The notes under the pieces are model-generated. The model made no database searches. It saw nothing but the letters and a program-made list of their open reading frames with translations, and was not told the DNA's origin. From Acidobacteriota bacterium (GTDB lineage Bacteria > Acidobacteriota > Terriglobia > Bryobacterales > Bryobacteraceae), in assembly GCA_026393985.1 (NCBI GenBank), contig JAPKZB010000073.1:1-64000 (forward strand): 64,000 nt of DNA. The letters are read 5' to 3'. Shown piece after piece: positions 9,362-17,854 of the stretch; positions within the stretch are counted from its first letter, which is position 1, and each line of letters starts with the position of its first letter. A program made the translations under genes and the position numbers.

Positions 9362-10317
9362 GAGCGGTTTTTTTCCTCGTGACGGCCTTGGGCGCGATGA
9401 GTTGCGCCCGGCAGCAGCAAGCCGTCCGCGCGTCCCGGCCAGCGTTGCCAGCGATGATGCGGCAGCAGGTGTTGAATGCGGTGAATGCCGGCGATGGCAA
9501 CATTCGTGTGCGGCGTCTTCGCGAGCGGGTGGCCGCCGAGCCATCGAACGTTACCGTGCGTCTGGAACTGGCGGCCGAGTATGGCGCCATGGGCTATCCG
9601 GATCTCGAATTGGAGCACTGCCGGATTGCCGTCGAACGCTTCCCGGCATCGGCGGCCGCCGTGGACCGTCTGGCGAGAACTCTCCGGCGGGCTGTCGTGC
9701 CCGAACAGGCCGCGACGGTTCTGACCGGGATCGTGGCCCAGCAGGCCAAACCTACTGCGGAAACGTTAGCCTGGGCCGGCATTCTGCTGGACGAAGCGGA
9801 ACGGTACAGAGAAGGCGAGGCGATGCACCGGCGCGCGATCTCGCTTGAGGCGCGCCGCGATTACTTGCACAACAATCTTGGCTATAACCTGCTTTTGCAG
9901 GAGCGGTATCCTGAGGCCGCGGCGGCATTCCGCCAGGCTCTGGCGCTGAACAGCACCTCGATGATTGCGCGGAACAACCTGGGCCGGACCTTGATCCAGA
10001 TGAGCCCGGCCGATGCCATCGCGCAATTTCAGCGGGCGGGTGACCCGGCGGTGGCGCAGAACAATGTAGCCGCGGCGCTGTATGAAAAAGGCGATGTGGC
10101 CGGGGCACGGAAGGCGCTCGAGGCCGCCCTCGAATACCGCCGCGATCTGCCGCAAATTCTTGAAAACCTGCGGCTGGTGGCCGCCGACGATGGCAAGCCG
10201 ATCGTGATGCCGCCGCCGCGCCCCGGCTTGTGGCAGAGCGTGAGCCACGCATTGAAAGTAGCGTTCGGCACCCCGGACGTGCGACAACAGACAGGGACGG
10301 CGGAAGCTGCCCGCTAA
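9358..10317 (+). CDS. TPR-repeat exported protein, probable TadD-like Tad-locus member
   Basis: 319 residues. The N-terminal hydrophobic stretch RAVFFLVTALGAMSC ends in a cysteine, suggesting a lipoprotein, though the lipobox (AMSC) is not canonical. TPR-like repeats follow from about residue 50: RLELAAEYGAMGYPDLELEHCRIAVERFP, then LHNNLGYNLLLQERYPEAAAAFRQALALN, then ARNNLGRTLIQMSP. In other Tad systems a TPR lipoprotein (TadD) assists secretin assembly; position directly before the pilin supports this role but does not prove it. The start overlaps the DUF192 stop by four bases. Confidence 0.75.
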   Translation: MRAVFFLVTALGAMSCARQQQAVRASRPALPAMMRQQVLNAVNAGDGNIRVRRLRERVAAEPSNVTVRLELAAEYGAMGYPDLELEHCRIAVERFPASAAAVDRLARTLRRAVVPEQAATVLTGIVAQQAKPTAETLAWAGILLDEAERYREGEAMHRRAISLEARRDYLHNNLGYNLLLQERYPEAAAAFRQALALNSTSMIARNNLGRTLIQMSPADAIAQFQRAGDPAVAQNNVAAALYEKGDVAGARKALEAALEYRRDLPQILENLRLVAADDGKPIVMPPPRPGLWQSVSHALKVAFGTPDVRQQTGTAEAAR

Positions 10318-10337
10318 GTGGAGTTACAGGAGTTCCC

Positions 10338-10526
10338 ATGATCAAACAGATTTTGCTTCGGCTTTGGAAAGAGGAAGACGGCCAGGACCTCGTCGAGTAC
10401 GCGCTGATTGTGGCCGCGGTGGGCTTGGCGCTGATCACCACGGTGAACCAGCTTTCCACCGCCGTCGTCAGCCTTTACTCGTCGATTACCCAGGGCTTGA
10501 CCTCGATCGGCGCCACCGGTCAGTAA
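10338..10526 (+). CDS. flp: Flp-type prepilin
   Basis: 62 residues starting at ATG 10338, preceded by AGGAG; the ORF-track start (10230) lies inside the previous gene. The leader MIKQILLRLWKEEDG is followed by QDLVEYALIVAAVGLAL, matching the Flp prepilin pattern: cleavage after Gly15, then Glu and Tyr at mature positions 5 and 6, then a hydrophobic helix. This is the major pilin of a Tad pilus, processed by a prepilin peptidase that is not encoded in the window. A 20 bp gap separates it from the TPR gene. Confidence 0.93.
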   Translation: MIKQILLRLWKEEDGQDLVEYALIVAAVGLALITTVNQLSTAVVSLYSSITQGLTSIGATGQ

Positions 10527-10538
10527 ATCGCGATCTTC

Positions 10539-11939
10539 ATGGAGCCGCGCCCGCCGTCTGCGATGGTCCGCTGGCTCCTGCCGGATTTGAGTCTACTGCT
10601 GGCGGCGGTCACGCTGTTCTACGCGTTGGTGCTTTATCAAGCGCCAACGCAACTGTTCCGCGACTCCGACGCCGGCTGGCATATTCGGAACGGAGAGCGA
10701 ATTTTGTCCTCCGGTGCGGTACCGCGGGTGGATCCGTGGTCTTTTGCCAAGCCGGCCCAGCCTTGGTTTGCCTGGGAGTGGGGGGCGGATGTTGCCATGG
10801 GATGGGCGCACCAGCGGGCGGGGTTGCGAGGCGTTGTGCTGCTGTACCTGTCGCTGATCGCGCTGACGTCCTGGCTTTGGCTTCGGCTGCAGTGGCTGTA
10901 CGGGGGGACCTTCGGGCTGGCGGCTCTGTTCGCGGCCCCGTTCCTCACCACGGTGCAGCTGCACTGGCTAGCGAGGCCGCACGTGTTCGGCTGGGTCTGC
11001 CTGCTGTTGGCGCTCTGGTTGGTGGAACGCCGCCGATATGGCTGGCTGCTGCCTCTGGCGGTTGCGTGGGCGAATCTGCATGGCAGCTTTCTGCTGCTAC
11101 CGCTGCTGCTGGCGGCCTATGGATTTAACGAACGACGCGCCTGGTTCTGGGCCGCGGGGACGGCCGTGGCGACGTTGGTGAATCCCTATGGCTGGCGGGT
11201 GCACGCTCACATCGGCCACTATCTACTCGACCATGAGCTGCTCGACCGGATTGCCGAGTTTCAGAGCTTTAACTTTCACGCCGCGGGCGCCGCACAGGTG
11301 ATCCTGGCGCTGCTGCTGGTGATGGCCGGGGCGGTGTGCGCCCTGCAGGCGGGCCGCTGGCCACATGCGGTTTGGATGTTGGGTCTGGTGGTGTTGGCGC
11401 TGCGCGCGGCGCGCGGGTTGCCGGTGCTGGCGCTGGCGGGCCTGCCGATGGCGAACGCCGCGCTTTCGGCGGCGCTGGCCGAGCGGTGGCCGGCGCAGTT
11501 TGCTTACATGGCCCGTCTGCGCGTCTGGGACCGGCAGGTGCATGGCGCCGCGTTGGGGATCGCTTGGGCGGCCGTTGCGGGCTTGGCCGTGTTGGGGTCT
11601 CCGGCGCAGTTTCCGGCCGAACAGTTTCCGGTGGCGGCGCTGGCCCATGTGCCGCCCTCGGCCCGCCTGCTGGCGCCGGACGCCTATGGCGGCTACCTGA
11701 TCTATCAGGGCCGGATGGTGTACTTCGACGGCCGCAGCGACTACTACGGGGCCGAGTTTCTGAAAGAGTACGTCCGGCTGGTGGAGGTGCGGCCGGGGTA
11801 TCGCGAAATTCTTGCCAAATACCGGTTCACGCACGCGCTGCTGCCGGTTCGCTACTCTCTCACCGAGGCGCTCACGGCGCAGGGTTGGCGCGAACGGTAC
11901 CGGGATGAAGTTTCTGTCGTGCTCGAACGGAACTTCTAG
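10539..11939 (+). CDS. Polytopic membrane protein, GT-C-like, inside Tad locus
   Basis: 466 residues with about ten hydrophobic segments, for example LLPDLSLLLAAVTLFYALVL and later LGIAWAAVAGLAVLG. An early extracytoplasmic loop reads DSDAGWHIRNGERILSSG, with acidic residues in the position that GT-C glycosyltransferases use for catalysis. The C-terminal soluble part (YFDGRSDYYGAEFLKEYVRL) is also typical of GT-C-like membrane proteins. It sits 12 bp after the Flp pilin and before cpaB. A role in pilin or surface glycosylation is a guess from fold and place; no specific family signature was recognised. Confidence 0.6.
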   Translation: MEPRPPSAMVRWLLPDLSLLLAAVTLFYALVLYQAPTQLFRDSDAGWHIRNGERILSSGAVPRVDPWSFAKPAQPWFAWEWGADVAMGWAHQRAGLRGVVLLYLSLIALTSWLWLRLQWLYGGTFGLAALFAAPFLTTVQLHWLARPHVFGWVCLLLALWLVERRRYGWLLPLAVAWANLHGSFLLLPLLLAAYGFNERRAWFWAAGTAVATLVNPYGWRVHAHIGHYLLDHELLDRIAEFQSFNFHAAGAAQVILALLLVMAGAVCALQAGRWPHAVWMLGLVVLALRAARGLPVLALAGLPMANAALSAALAERWPAQFAYMARLRVWDRQVHGAALGIAWAAVAGLAVLGSPAQFPAEQFPVAALAHVPPSARLLAPDAYGGYLIYQGRMVYFDGRSDYYGAEFLKEYVRLVEVRPGYREILAKYRFTHALLPVRYSLTEALTAQGWRERYRDEVSVVLERNF

Positions 11940-11979
11940 AGGTATGCTGTGTTATTACTCACTCGATGAAGGATAGGGA

Positions 11980-12954
11980 ATGGACCGGCAGAAGCTTCTG
12001 ATGATCTTCGGCGGCGCCGCGCTCGCGGCGGCCCTACTGACTTGGTTTCTCTACTCCGCCACTGTGGCCCCGAAGGCTGAAAAACTCGTGCAGGTGATTG
12101 CCGCCAATGGCAGCTTGCCCGCGGGGACGCGCCTGCAGGCGGGCCATCTGAAGAAAATCACGGTGGCGGCCAAGGACGTTCCGCCCGGAGTTCTGCCGGA
12201 TGAGAAGGCGGGCGTCGACCGCACCCTGCTCTACCCGCTAAGCCTGAACGAACCCGTGCTGACCAGCCGCCTGTCGAGCGTCTCCGGCGCCGATGGAGTG
12301 GCTTCCATGATTGAGCCCGGCAAGCGGGCCGTCAGTGTTTCGGTCAACGACGCTTCGAGCGCCAGCGGCCTGATTCAAGCTCGTTCCCACGTCGATGTTC
12401 TGTTTACCAAGCCCGGTTCGATGCTGGAGGCGGTGACGACAACAGTAATTGAGAATGTCGTGGTGCTCTCGGTGGGCCGCACGGTGGAACCGGCCAGCGC
12501 CGCCCCCGCCGCCGCCGGGGCTGCCGCCAACGCCACCCCCGCTCCAGCCACAACGGGGCAAAACCGCGCGGTAACGCTGCTGGTGACCCCGGAACAGGCC
12601 CGCGTACTCGAACTGGCCAAAAATCAGGGTCGCGTCTCCCTCGCTCTGCGGAACCCCAAGGACGAAGCGAAATCGGAGGCTACCGAGCCTCCCTCGGTCA
12701 CGGCCGAAGCCATCGACCCCGGCGGCGCCTACCGCTCGCAGCGCCTGAAGATGCAGGCGCAGAATCGCCTCCGCGGCGGGGTGCCGAATCTGCGGGACGA
12801 CCAGGCCTGGGCTAAGCTGATCGGCGAGGACCCCGATCCGAACAAACCCGCCGCCGCACCGCGGCCGCCGGCGAAGAAAGAACCCCCCAAGCCGAAATTT
12901 GTCATCGACGTTTTTCGCGGCGAAAAGCACGTGCAAGAGTCCTTTCAGGAATAG
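11980..12954 (+). CDS. cpaB: Flp pilus assembly protein CpaB/RcpC
   Basis: 324 residues. One N-terminal membrane helix (LLMIFGGAALAAALLTWFLY), then a SAF/beta-clip domain (LPAGTRLQAGHLKKITVA; LYPLSLNEPVLTSRL) and the RcpC-type region with RAVSVSVNDASSASGLIQARSHVDVLFT. This is the periplasmic Tad protein thought to stabilise the secretin. An Ala/Pro-rich linker and a long C-terminal extension after residue 230, rich in Pro and Lys, are less typical. GGATAGGGAATGG gives a good ribosome site. It precedes the secretin gene by 11 bp. Confidence 0.92.
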   Translation: MDRQKLLMIFGGAALAAALLTWFLYSATVAPKAEKLVQVIAANGSLPAGTRLQAGHLKKITVAAKDVPPGVLPDEKAGVDRTLLYPLSLNEPVLTSRLSSVSGADGVASMIEPGKRAVSVSVNDASSASGLIQARSHVDVLFTKPGSMLEAVTTTVIENVVVLSVGRTVEPASAAPAAAGAAANATPAPATTGQNRAVTLLVTPEQARVLELAKNQGRVSLALRNPKDEAKSEATEPPSVTAEAIDPGGAYRSQRLKMQAQNRLRGGVPNLRDDQAWAKLIGEDPDPNKPAAAPRPPAKKEPPKPKFVIDVFRGEKHVQESFQE

Positions 12955-12965
12955 CCCGACAACCC

Positions 12966-14378
12966 ATGCGATTGAAGCCCCTCTTACTTCTTTTCCCGTT
13001 GCTGTGTTGGTGTTCGATGGCATGGGGACAGGCCGGACCCGCCAAGGAGATTACCCTCACGGTCGGCCGTGGTGAATTGCTCCAATTGGAGGGCGAGGTG
13101 AAGACCGTCGCCGCCTCCGAACCGAAGATTGCCGATGTGGTTGTCGTCTCCCCGCGCGAAGTCATGGTGAACGCCAAGGGGATTGGCAAGGCGACGGTGA
13201 TCATCTGGGAAGATCGCGCGCTTCCCAAGCGTTATGAGGTCAACGTCATCGGCGACCAGCAGCAGTATGATCTCGTGCGCCGCGCCGTGCAGCAGGCCGT
13301 GGGGGACAACGCCATCAGTGTGCAGGGCAACCTGGAGACGATGGTGCTCTCCGGCGCTGTGAAGACCACGGAAGAGGCCAAACGCGCCGAAGCCATCGCG
13401 TCTACTTACAGCAAGAAGGTCGTCAATCTGCTGACGGTGCCGCCCCCGGCTGACCCGCGCCAGATCCTGCTCGAAGTGAAGTTTGCCACCGTCGACCGGA
13501 GCGCCCTGCAGGAGATCGGCTTCAACTTCTTCTCGCGCAACTCCAAGACCCTGGGCCTCGGCAGCACCCAGCAGTTTGCCACGCCCCGCTTCAGCCAGCT
13601 GCAGTTTCAAGACCAGGAGTTCGCCAACTCGACGCTGAACTTTTCGGACCTGTTGAACCTGTTCGTCTTCCGGCCCGACCTCAATATCGGCGCGACGATC
13701 CGCGCCATGCAGGCGCGGAATCTGCTGCAGGTGCTGGCCGAGCCGAATCTCATTGCGCTGGAAGGCAAAGAAGCCAGCTTCCTGGCCGGTGGTGAGTTCC
13801 CGTTCCCGACGCTGACGGCCACCTCCACCGGCGGCGCCACGGCGCCCGTCGTCACCGTGCAGTTCAAGAAGTTCGGCGTGCAGTTGGACTTTACCCCGAC
13901 AGTGACCGCCTCGGGCGGCATCCATCTGAAAGTTCGCCCGCAGGTCAGTTCGCTCGATTACGCGAACGCGGTGACGCTGCAAGGGTTCCTGATTCCGGCG
14001 GTCGCCACGCGCGTGGCCGAGACCGAAGCGATCCTCAAGGACGGAGAGAGCTTTGCCGTCGCGGGTCTGATTGACAGCCGCGTGATTCAGAGCTTGAGCC
14101 GCGTGAAGTGGCTGGGCGATGTGCCGATTCTGGGCCAACTCTTCCGGAGCCGGTCAGTCCGCAAGACCAACGACGAGTTGCTTGTCGTGGTGACGCCGCG
14201 GTTTGTCCGGCCGGTTCCCGCCGGCGAGAAGGTCGCCCTGCCCGATACCGTCGAACAGTTTCTGCCGGCCACCAAGGACGACAAAGACGCCGGCCTGAAG
14301 AAGCCGAAAGACAAGAAGAAAAAGAAGTCCAGCCCGGAGTTCATCGGCCCCAGTGGACATCAGGAACCCAAGAAGTAA
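12966..14378 (+). CDS. cpaC: Tad secretin CpaC/RcpA
   Basis: 470 residues with a signal peptide (LLLLFPLLCWCSMAWGQ). The pilus-assembly N-terminal domain follows (ITLTVGRGELLQLEG, then PKIADVVVVSPREVMVNAKGIGKATVIIW), then a BON-like segment, then the secretin core with FLAGGEFPFP and the ending ILKDGESFAVAGLI and VPILGQLFRSRSVRKTNDELLVVVTPRFV. It forms the outer-membrane pore for Flp pili. The C-terminus is a Lys-rich tail (KKPKDKKKKKSS). A GTG start of the TadG-like gene overlaps its last codons. Confidence 0.95.
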   Translation: MRLKPLLLLFPLLCWCSMAWGQAGPAKEITLTVGRGELLQLEGEVKTVAASEPKIADVVVVSPREVMVNAKGIGKATVIIWEDRALPKRYEVNVIGDQQQYDLVRRAVQQAVGDNAISVQGNLETMVLSGAVKTTEEAKRAEAIASTYSKKVVNLLTVPPPADPRQILLEVKFATVDRSALQEIGFNFFSRNSKTLGLGSTQQFATPRFSQLQFQDQEFANSTLNFSDLLNLFVFRPDLNIGATIRAMQARNLLQVLAEPNLIALEGKEASFLAGGEFPFPTLTATSTGGATAPVVTVQFKKFGVQLDFTPTVTASGGIHLKVRPQVSSLDYANAVTLQGFLIPAVATRVAETEAILKDGESFAVAGLIDSRVIQSLSRVKWLGDVPILGQLFRSRSVRKTNDELLVVVTPRFVRPVPAGEKVALPDTVEQFLPATKDDKDAGLKKPKDKKKKKSSPEFIGPSGHQEPKK

Positions 14379-15654
14379 TCGGCCACTGACTTTGCGGCAA
14401 GGGCGCCGCCGGGGTAGTGTGTCCATGCAGGTGCTGGTGCTGATGGTGCCGGTCTTTCTCGGCTTCATGGGCTTCGCTATCGACCTCGGCCGGCTGTACA
14501 TGGCGCGCAACGAACTGAAGACGGCGGCCAATGCCATGGCGCTGGCCGCGGCGCAGCGATTGAACGGTACCGAGTCGGCGATTGAAGCCGCCACGCTCTA
14601 CGCTCGCATCCCCATCGACGCCACCAACGGACCCGCCAATAAATACGATTTTGGCGGCGCGACGATCGGCCAGACCAACGGCACGCTCAACAGCGCCGAA
14701 CCGGCGTTGACTTTCTACGATGCCTCCTCAGCCGCCATCGGCGCCGAAGGCGCTACGGGCGGGGAAGCCGGCGGCGCCACCGCCAAGCACGTCCGCGTGC
14801 TGGTTCGCGGCGAGGCCCCCACCATCTTCTGGCGCTTTCTCGCCATCGGCCTCGATGGCCGCGTCAACATGGCCGCGCAATCCGTGGCCGGACACAGCTC
14901 GCCGGTCTGCCAGGCCTGCGGCGTCGAACCCATTGCCGTGCAGGCTGTCTCGGTTGAGGATACGGTCGACTTCGGCTTCGTACCCGGCACCCGCTATACG
15001 CTCGGCTATCTGTGCACCGGAGGCCCTACCCCGGGCACCTTGGCTAACACCGTGTCGCGGATCCCCTATGTGATGCTCAATCGCTACAACGAGAGCGCCA
15101 CCTTCCTCGCCGACGAACTGACCCAACTCTACCGCATCGGCGCTCAGGGCCTGCCCCCGTCCTCGGATCCCGCCGTCTACTGCCTCCGCGTGAATCAGGA
15201 AGAGCCCGTCTGGGTGAACGCCGCGCCGCTGGCCTGCAACGCCAACCGCGTCGCCAACCAGGTTTCCACCTTTCTATGCGGGCTTGCCGCCCGCTTCGAC
15301 AACGGCACCGTGCCGGCCGCCTGCAGCACCGTCGCCGAATCCGATGCCGTGCTGGCCGCCAACCCGGCCGACTCCGACCTCGCCGACCTCGATGACTACA
15401 CGGCCTACACCGGCAACAACCGGCGCATCATCACCGTCCCGATTGTGGAAACCGCCGCCGAGTCCACCATGGTGGTGCTCGGCTTCCGGCAGTTCCTCAT
15501 CGAACCCGCCGCTAACGACACGACTCTGAATGCCGCCGATCAGAACGGCCGCTTCGCCGCCCTTTATCTCGGCAGCCGCATCCCGGTCAAACAGGGCCGC
15601 ATCGATGGCTGCACCCAGGCCGCCGGACCCGGCAAGGTAGTACTGCACCAATGA
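14353..15654 (+). CDS. TadG-like pilus-assembly protein
   Basis: 433 residues from GTG 14353, overlapping cpaC by 26 bp; a later GTG at 14419 is an alternative start. It opens with a basic stretch and then one hydrophobic helix, SMQVLVLMVPVFLGFMGFAIDLGRLYMARNELKTAANAMALAAA, which is the TadG/Flp-associated pseudopilin signature. The long remainder is extracytoplasmic with paired cysteines. TadG-type proteins are membrane-anchored parts of Tad machines, some carrying von Willebrand domains; none is evident here. Its stop overlaps the TadE gene start. Confidence 0.82.
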   Translation: MDIRNPRSNRPLTLRQGRRRGSVSMQVLVLMVPVFLGFMGFAIDLGRLYMARNELKTAANAMALAAAQRLNGTESAIEAATLYARIPIDATNGPANKYDFGGATIGQTNGTLNSAEPALTFYDASSAAIGAEGATGGEAGGATAKHVRVLVRGEAPTIFWRFLAIGLDGRVNMAAQSVAGHSSPVCQACGVEPIAVQAVSVEDTVDFGFVPGTRYTLGYLCTGGPTPGTLANTVSRIPYVMLNRYNESATFLADELTQLYRIGAQGLPPSSDPAVYCLRVNQEEPVWVNAAPLACNANRVANQVSTFLCGLAARFDNGTVPAACSTVAESDAVLAANPADSDLADLDDYTAYTGNNRRIITVPIVETAAESTMVVLGFRQFLIEPAANDTTLNAADQNGRFAALYLGSRIPVKQGRIDGCTQAAGPGKVVLHQ

Positions 15655-16160
15655 CGCGCCGCCCGGCCCAGCGGGGCAACTCGTTACTCGAAGCGGTGCT
15701 CTTCCTGCCGATCCTCATGCTCCTGCTCTGGGGCCTCATCGAGTTCGGCCGCATCACCTACACCTTCTACACGCTCCACAAGATGCTCCAGACCGTGGCC
15801 CGTTACACCGCCCAGCAACCCGGCCTGAACTTCTGCGACGAAGCCGATGTCCAACTCGCCCAGGCCAAAACCCTCGCCCTGCGCGGCGCGGGCGAAAGCG
15901 CCGGGGCCGAGATCATCACCAACCTCACCGCCGACCAGATCCGCATCCGGCTCGAACGCGTCGATCCCGATACCTCACAGCTCGGCGAATGCGAGTGTTC
16001 CGCCAACGGCTGCGACATCGCGCAGGGCGGCCGCAACCCCGATTTCATTGTCGTCTCCTTTACCGACGGCTTTCCCATGCGGCCGAACATCCCGTTCTTC
16101 AACGCCGCCGAATCCTTTGCCCTGCGTCCGCTCGTGCGGATGCCGGTGGGAGGCAACTGA
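15651..16160 (+). CDS. TadE-like minor pseudopilin (first copy)
   Basis: 169 residues. The N-terminus RRPAQRGNSLLEAVLFLPILMLLLWGLIEFGRITYTFYTLHKML follows the TadE pattern: a short basic leader, Gly, then Glu within a hydrophobic helix. TadE proteins are processed by the same prepilin peptidase as Flp and are thought to prime the pilus. Four cysteines in the extracytoplasmic half (CDEAD, CECSANGC) could form disulfides. Overlaps by four bases with the TadG-like gene and by one base (TGATG) with the next gene. Confidence 0.88.
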   Translation: MTRRPAQRGNSLLEAVLFLPILMLLLWGLIEFGRITYTFYTLHKMLQTVARYTAQQPGLNFCDEADVQLAQAKTLALRGAGESAGAEIITNLTADQIRIRLERVDPDTSQLGECECSANGCDIAQGGRNPDFIVVSFTDGFPMRPNIPFFNAAESFALRPLVRMPVGGN

Positions 16161-16660
16161 TGCGCCGCCAACGGGGCCAGGCTTCGCTCGAGTACGTCAT
16201 CGTCTCGGCCGGCGTGCTGATTCCGCTGTCGTTCATGATCGTCTTCACGGCGCAACTGCTGTGGACCTGGCACTCGGTGGTGGAATGGACGCGCCTCGGC
16301 GCGCGCTTCGCCGTCACGCACTGTTATCAAAACGCCGGCGAAAATGTCCGCACCTACATGCGCGCCAACGTCCCACCGAACCTCGACCAACTCGAGTTTC
16401 AGTCCGGCGGCGCCACCATTCAAATCGACTACTTTCAACGCGACCCGGCCACCGGCTCGCTCACCGAATTCAACTGCTCCGGCGGCGACTGCTCCACCGA
16501 GTGCGTGCCGGATGCCGTCACCGTGGGCGTTACCGGCTATCAGTTCCGCGCCTTCATGGCCTTTCTCGGCTTGCCGCCGGTAAGCCTGCCCAACTTTCAA
16601 ACCTCTCTGCCGGTGGAAAGCGCCGGCTGCGATGCCGAATCCGGCACCTGCACCCCGTAA
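16160..16660 (+). CDS. TadE-like minor pseudopilin (second copy)
   Basis: 166 residues from ATG 16160, which overlaps the previous stop (TGATG); the ORF-track start at 15989 lies inside the first tadE. The N-terminus RRQRGQASLEYVIVSAGVLIPLSFMIVFTAQLLW has the pseudopilin arrangement Gly-Gln-Ala-Ser-Leu-Glu-Tyr, closer to Flp pilin than the first copy. The extracytoplasmic region has several cysteines (CSGGDCSTEC). Tandem TadE/TadF-like genes are normal in Tad loci; this one may play the TadF part. Confidence 0.85.
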   Translation: MRRQRGQASLEYVIVSAGVLIPLSFMIVFTAQLLWTWHSVVEWTRLGARFAVTHCYQNAGENVRTYMRANVPPNLDQLEFQSGGATIQIDYFQRDPATGSLTEFNCSGGDCSTECVPDAVTVGVTGYQFRAFMAFLGLPPVSLPNFQTSLPVESAGCDAESGTCTP

Positions 16661-16678
16661 GGAGAACTTCGAGACCGC

Positions 16679-17848
16679 ATGTCGTTTACCCTGATGATCG
16701 CCTCCCCTGATGACCAGCTCCGGGAACTGGTCCGCGACGCCGTGGCTGCCACCCCGAGCGCCCGCGTTCTCACCGAGTTCGTCGATGTCTCGGCCAATCT
16801 CTACATCCGCGTTCTTCAGGAACTCGACCGCTTCCCCGAAGCTGCTCTCCTGCTCGATATCTCGAGTGACCCGGTGAACGGCTTGAAGGCGCTCGAAAAA
16901 CTGCGCCTCGCCGCGCCGGAGCTCTACATCCTCGCCACCGACTACAGCGAAGATGGCGAGAGCATCCTGATGACGATCCGCGCCGGCGCCACCGACTATC
17001 TTACGCTGCCGCTCAAGCGCAGCGAGCTTCGCGACGCCCTACTCCGCCTCGACCGTGCGCCCCGCCGCGCCGTCAGCGGCGGCAGCCAACTCGGCAAAAT
17101 CTACACGTTCCTTGGCGCCAAGGGCGGGGTGGGCACCACGTCGCTCGCCGTGAACTTCGCCACCATCCAGGCGCAGCGCAAAAAACAGACTGTCCTGCTC
17201 GATCTCGATTGGGCTGCCAACGACGTCGCCATGATGCTTGGCTCAACGCCGCAGTACACCCTGGCCGAAGTCGGCGAGAACCTCGACCGTATGGATCAGA
17301 CCCTCTTTGAGGGCTTCGTCTCGCGCGACCCCGCCGGCTTCTTCTATGTCGGCCCGCCCGACAGCCTTGAAGCCAATCGCGGGGCGTTTACCGATTCCAT
17401 GCTCCGCGAGTTCGCCACGTTTCTCGTCGAAAAGTACGAGTGCATCGTGATCGACGCGGGGCGCAATATCAACGACGATCTCGCCCTCGCCGCTCTGCAG
17501 GTGTCCACTTCGGTCTTCCTCGTCTCGACGCAGGAGTTTCCCGCGGTGCGCAACGCCCAGCGCTACCTCGGCTATCTCATGCGCCTCGGCTTCACGCAGG
17601 ATCAGATCAGGGTCCTCATCAACAAGTATCAGAAGAAGCCCGCCGCGCAGTACGCCACCCTCGACCAGGTCAAGCAGACCCTGAACCAGCCCGTCTTCTA
17701 CGGCATTCCCGACTCGCCCGCCATGCTCGCCAGCATCAACAAGGCCCGCCCGCTCGTCACCGACCGCCAAGCCTTCGCCGACATGGACAAAACCCTCCGC
17801 GCCTTCGCCGACAAGGCCACGGGCGTCAAGCGGGAGCAGGCAGCGTAA
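16679..17848 (+). CDS. cpaE: CpaE/TadZ-type localisation ATPase
   Basis: 389 residues. Residues 1-125 form a receiver-like domain with an acidic pair (D11, D12), D60 at the end of a hydrophobic strand, and K113 in LPLKRSE, so the phospho-acceptor layout seems retained. Residues 138-380 are a ParA/MinD-type ATPase with the deviant Walker A KGGVGTTS (148-155), LLDLDW, and a strand VIDAGRNIND. In other bacteria TadZ/CpaE places the Tad machine at its cellular site. Ribosome site AAGGAGA is about 10 bp upstream. Located directly before cpaF. Confidence 0.92.
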   Translation: MSFTLMIASPDDQLRELVRDAVAATPSARVLTEFVDVSANLYIRVLQELDRFPEAALLLDISSDPVNGLKALEKLRLAAPELYILATDYSEDGESILMTIRAGATDYLTLPLKRSELRDALLRLDRAPRRAVSGGSQLGKIYTFLGAKGGVGTTSLAVNFATIQAQRKKQTVLLDLDWAANDVAMMLGSTPQYTLAEVGENLDRMDQTLFEGFVSRDPAGFFYVGPPDSLEANRGAFTDSMLREFATFLVEKYECIVIDAGRNINDDLALAALQVSTSVFLVSTQEFPAVRNAQRYLGYLMRLGFTQDQIRVLINKYQKKPAAQYATLDQVKQTLNQPVFYGIPDSPAMLASINKARPLVTDRQAFADMDKTLRAFADKATGVKREQAA

Positions 17849-17854
17849 TCCCCC

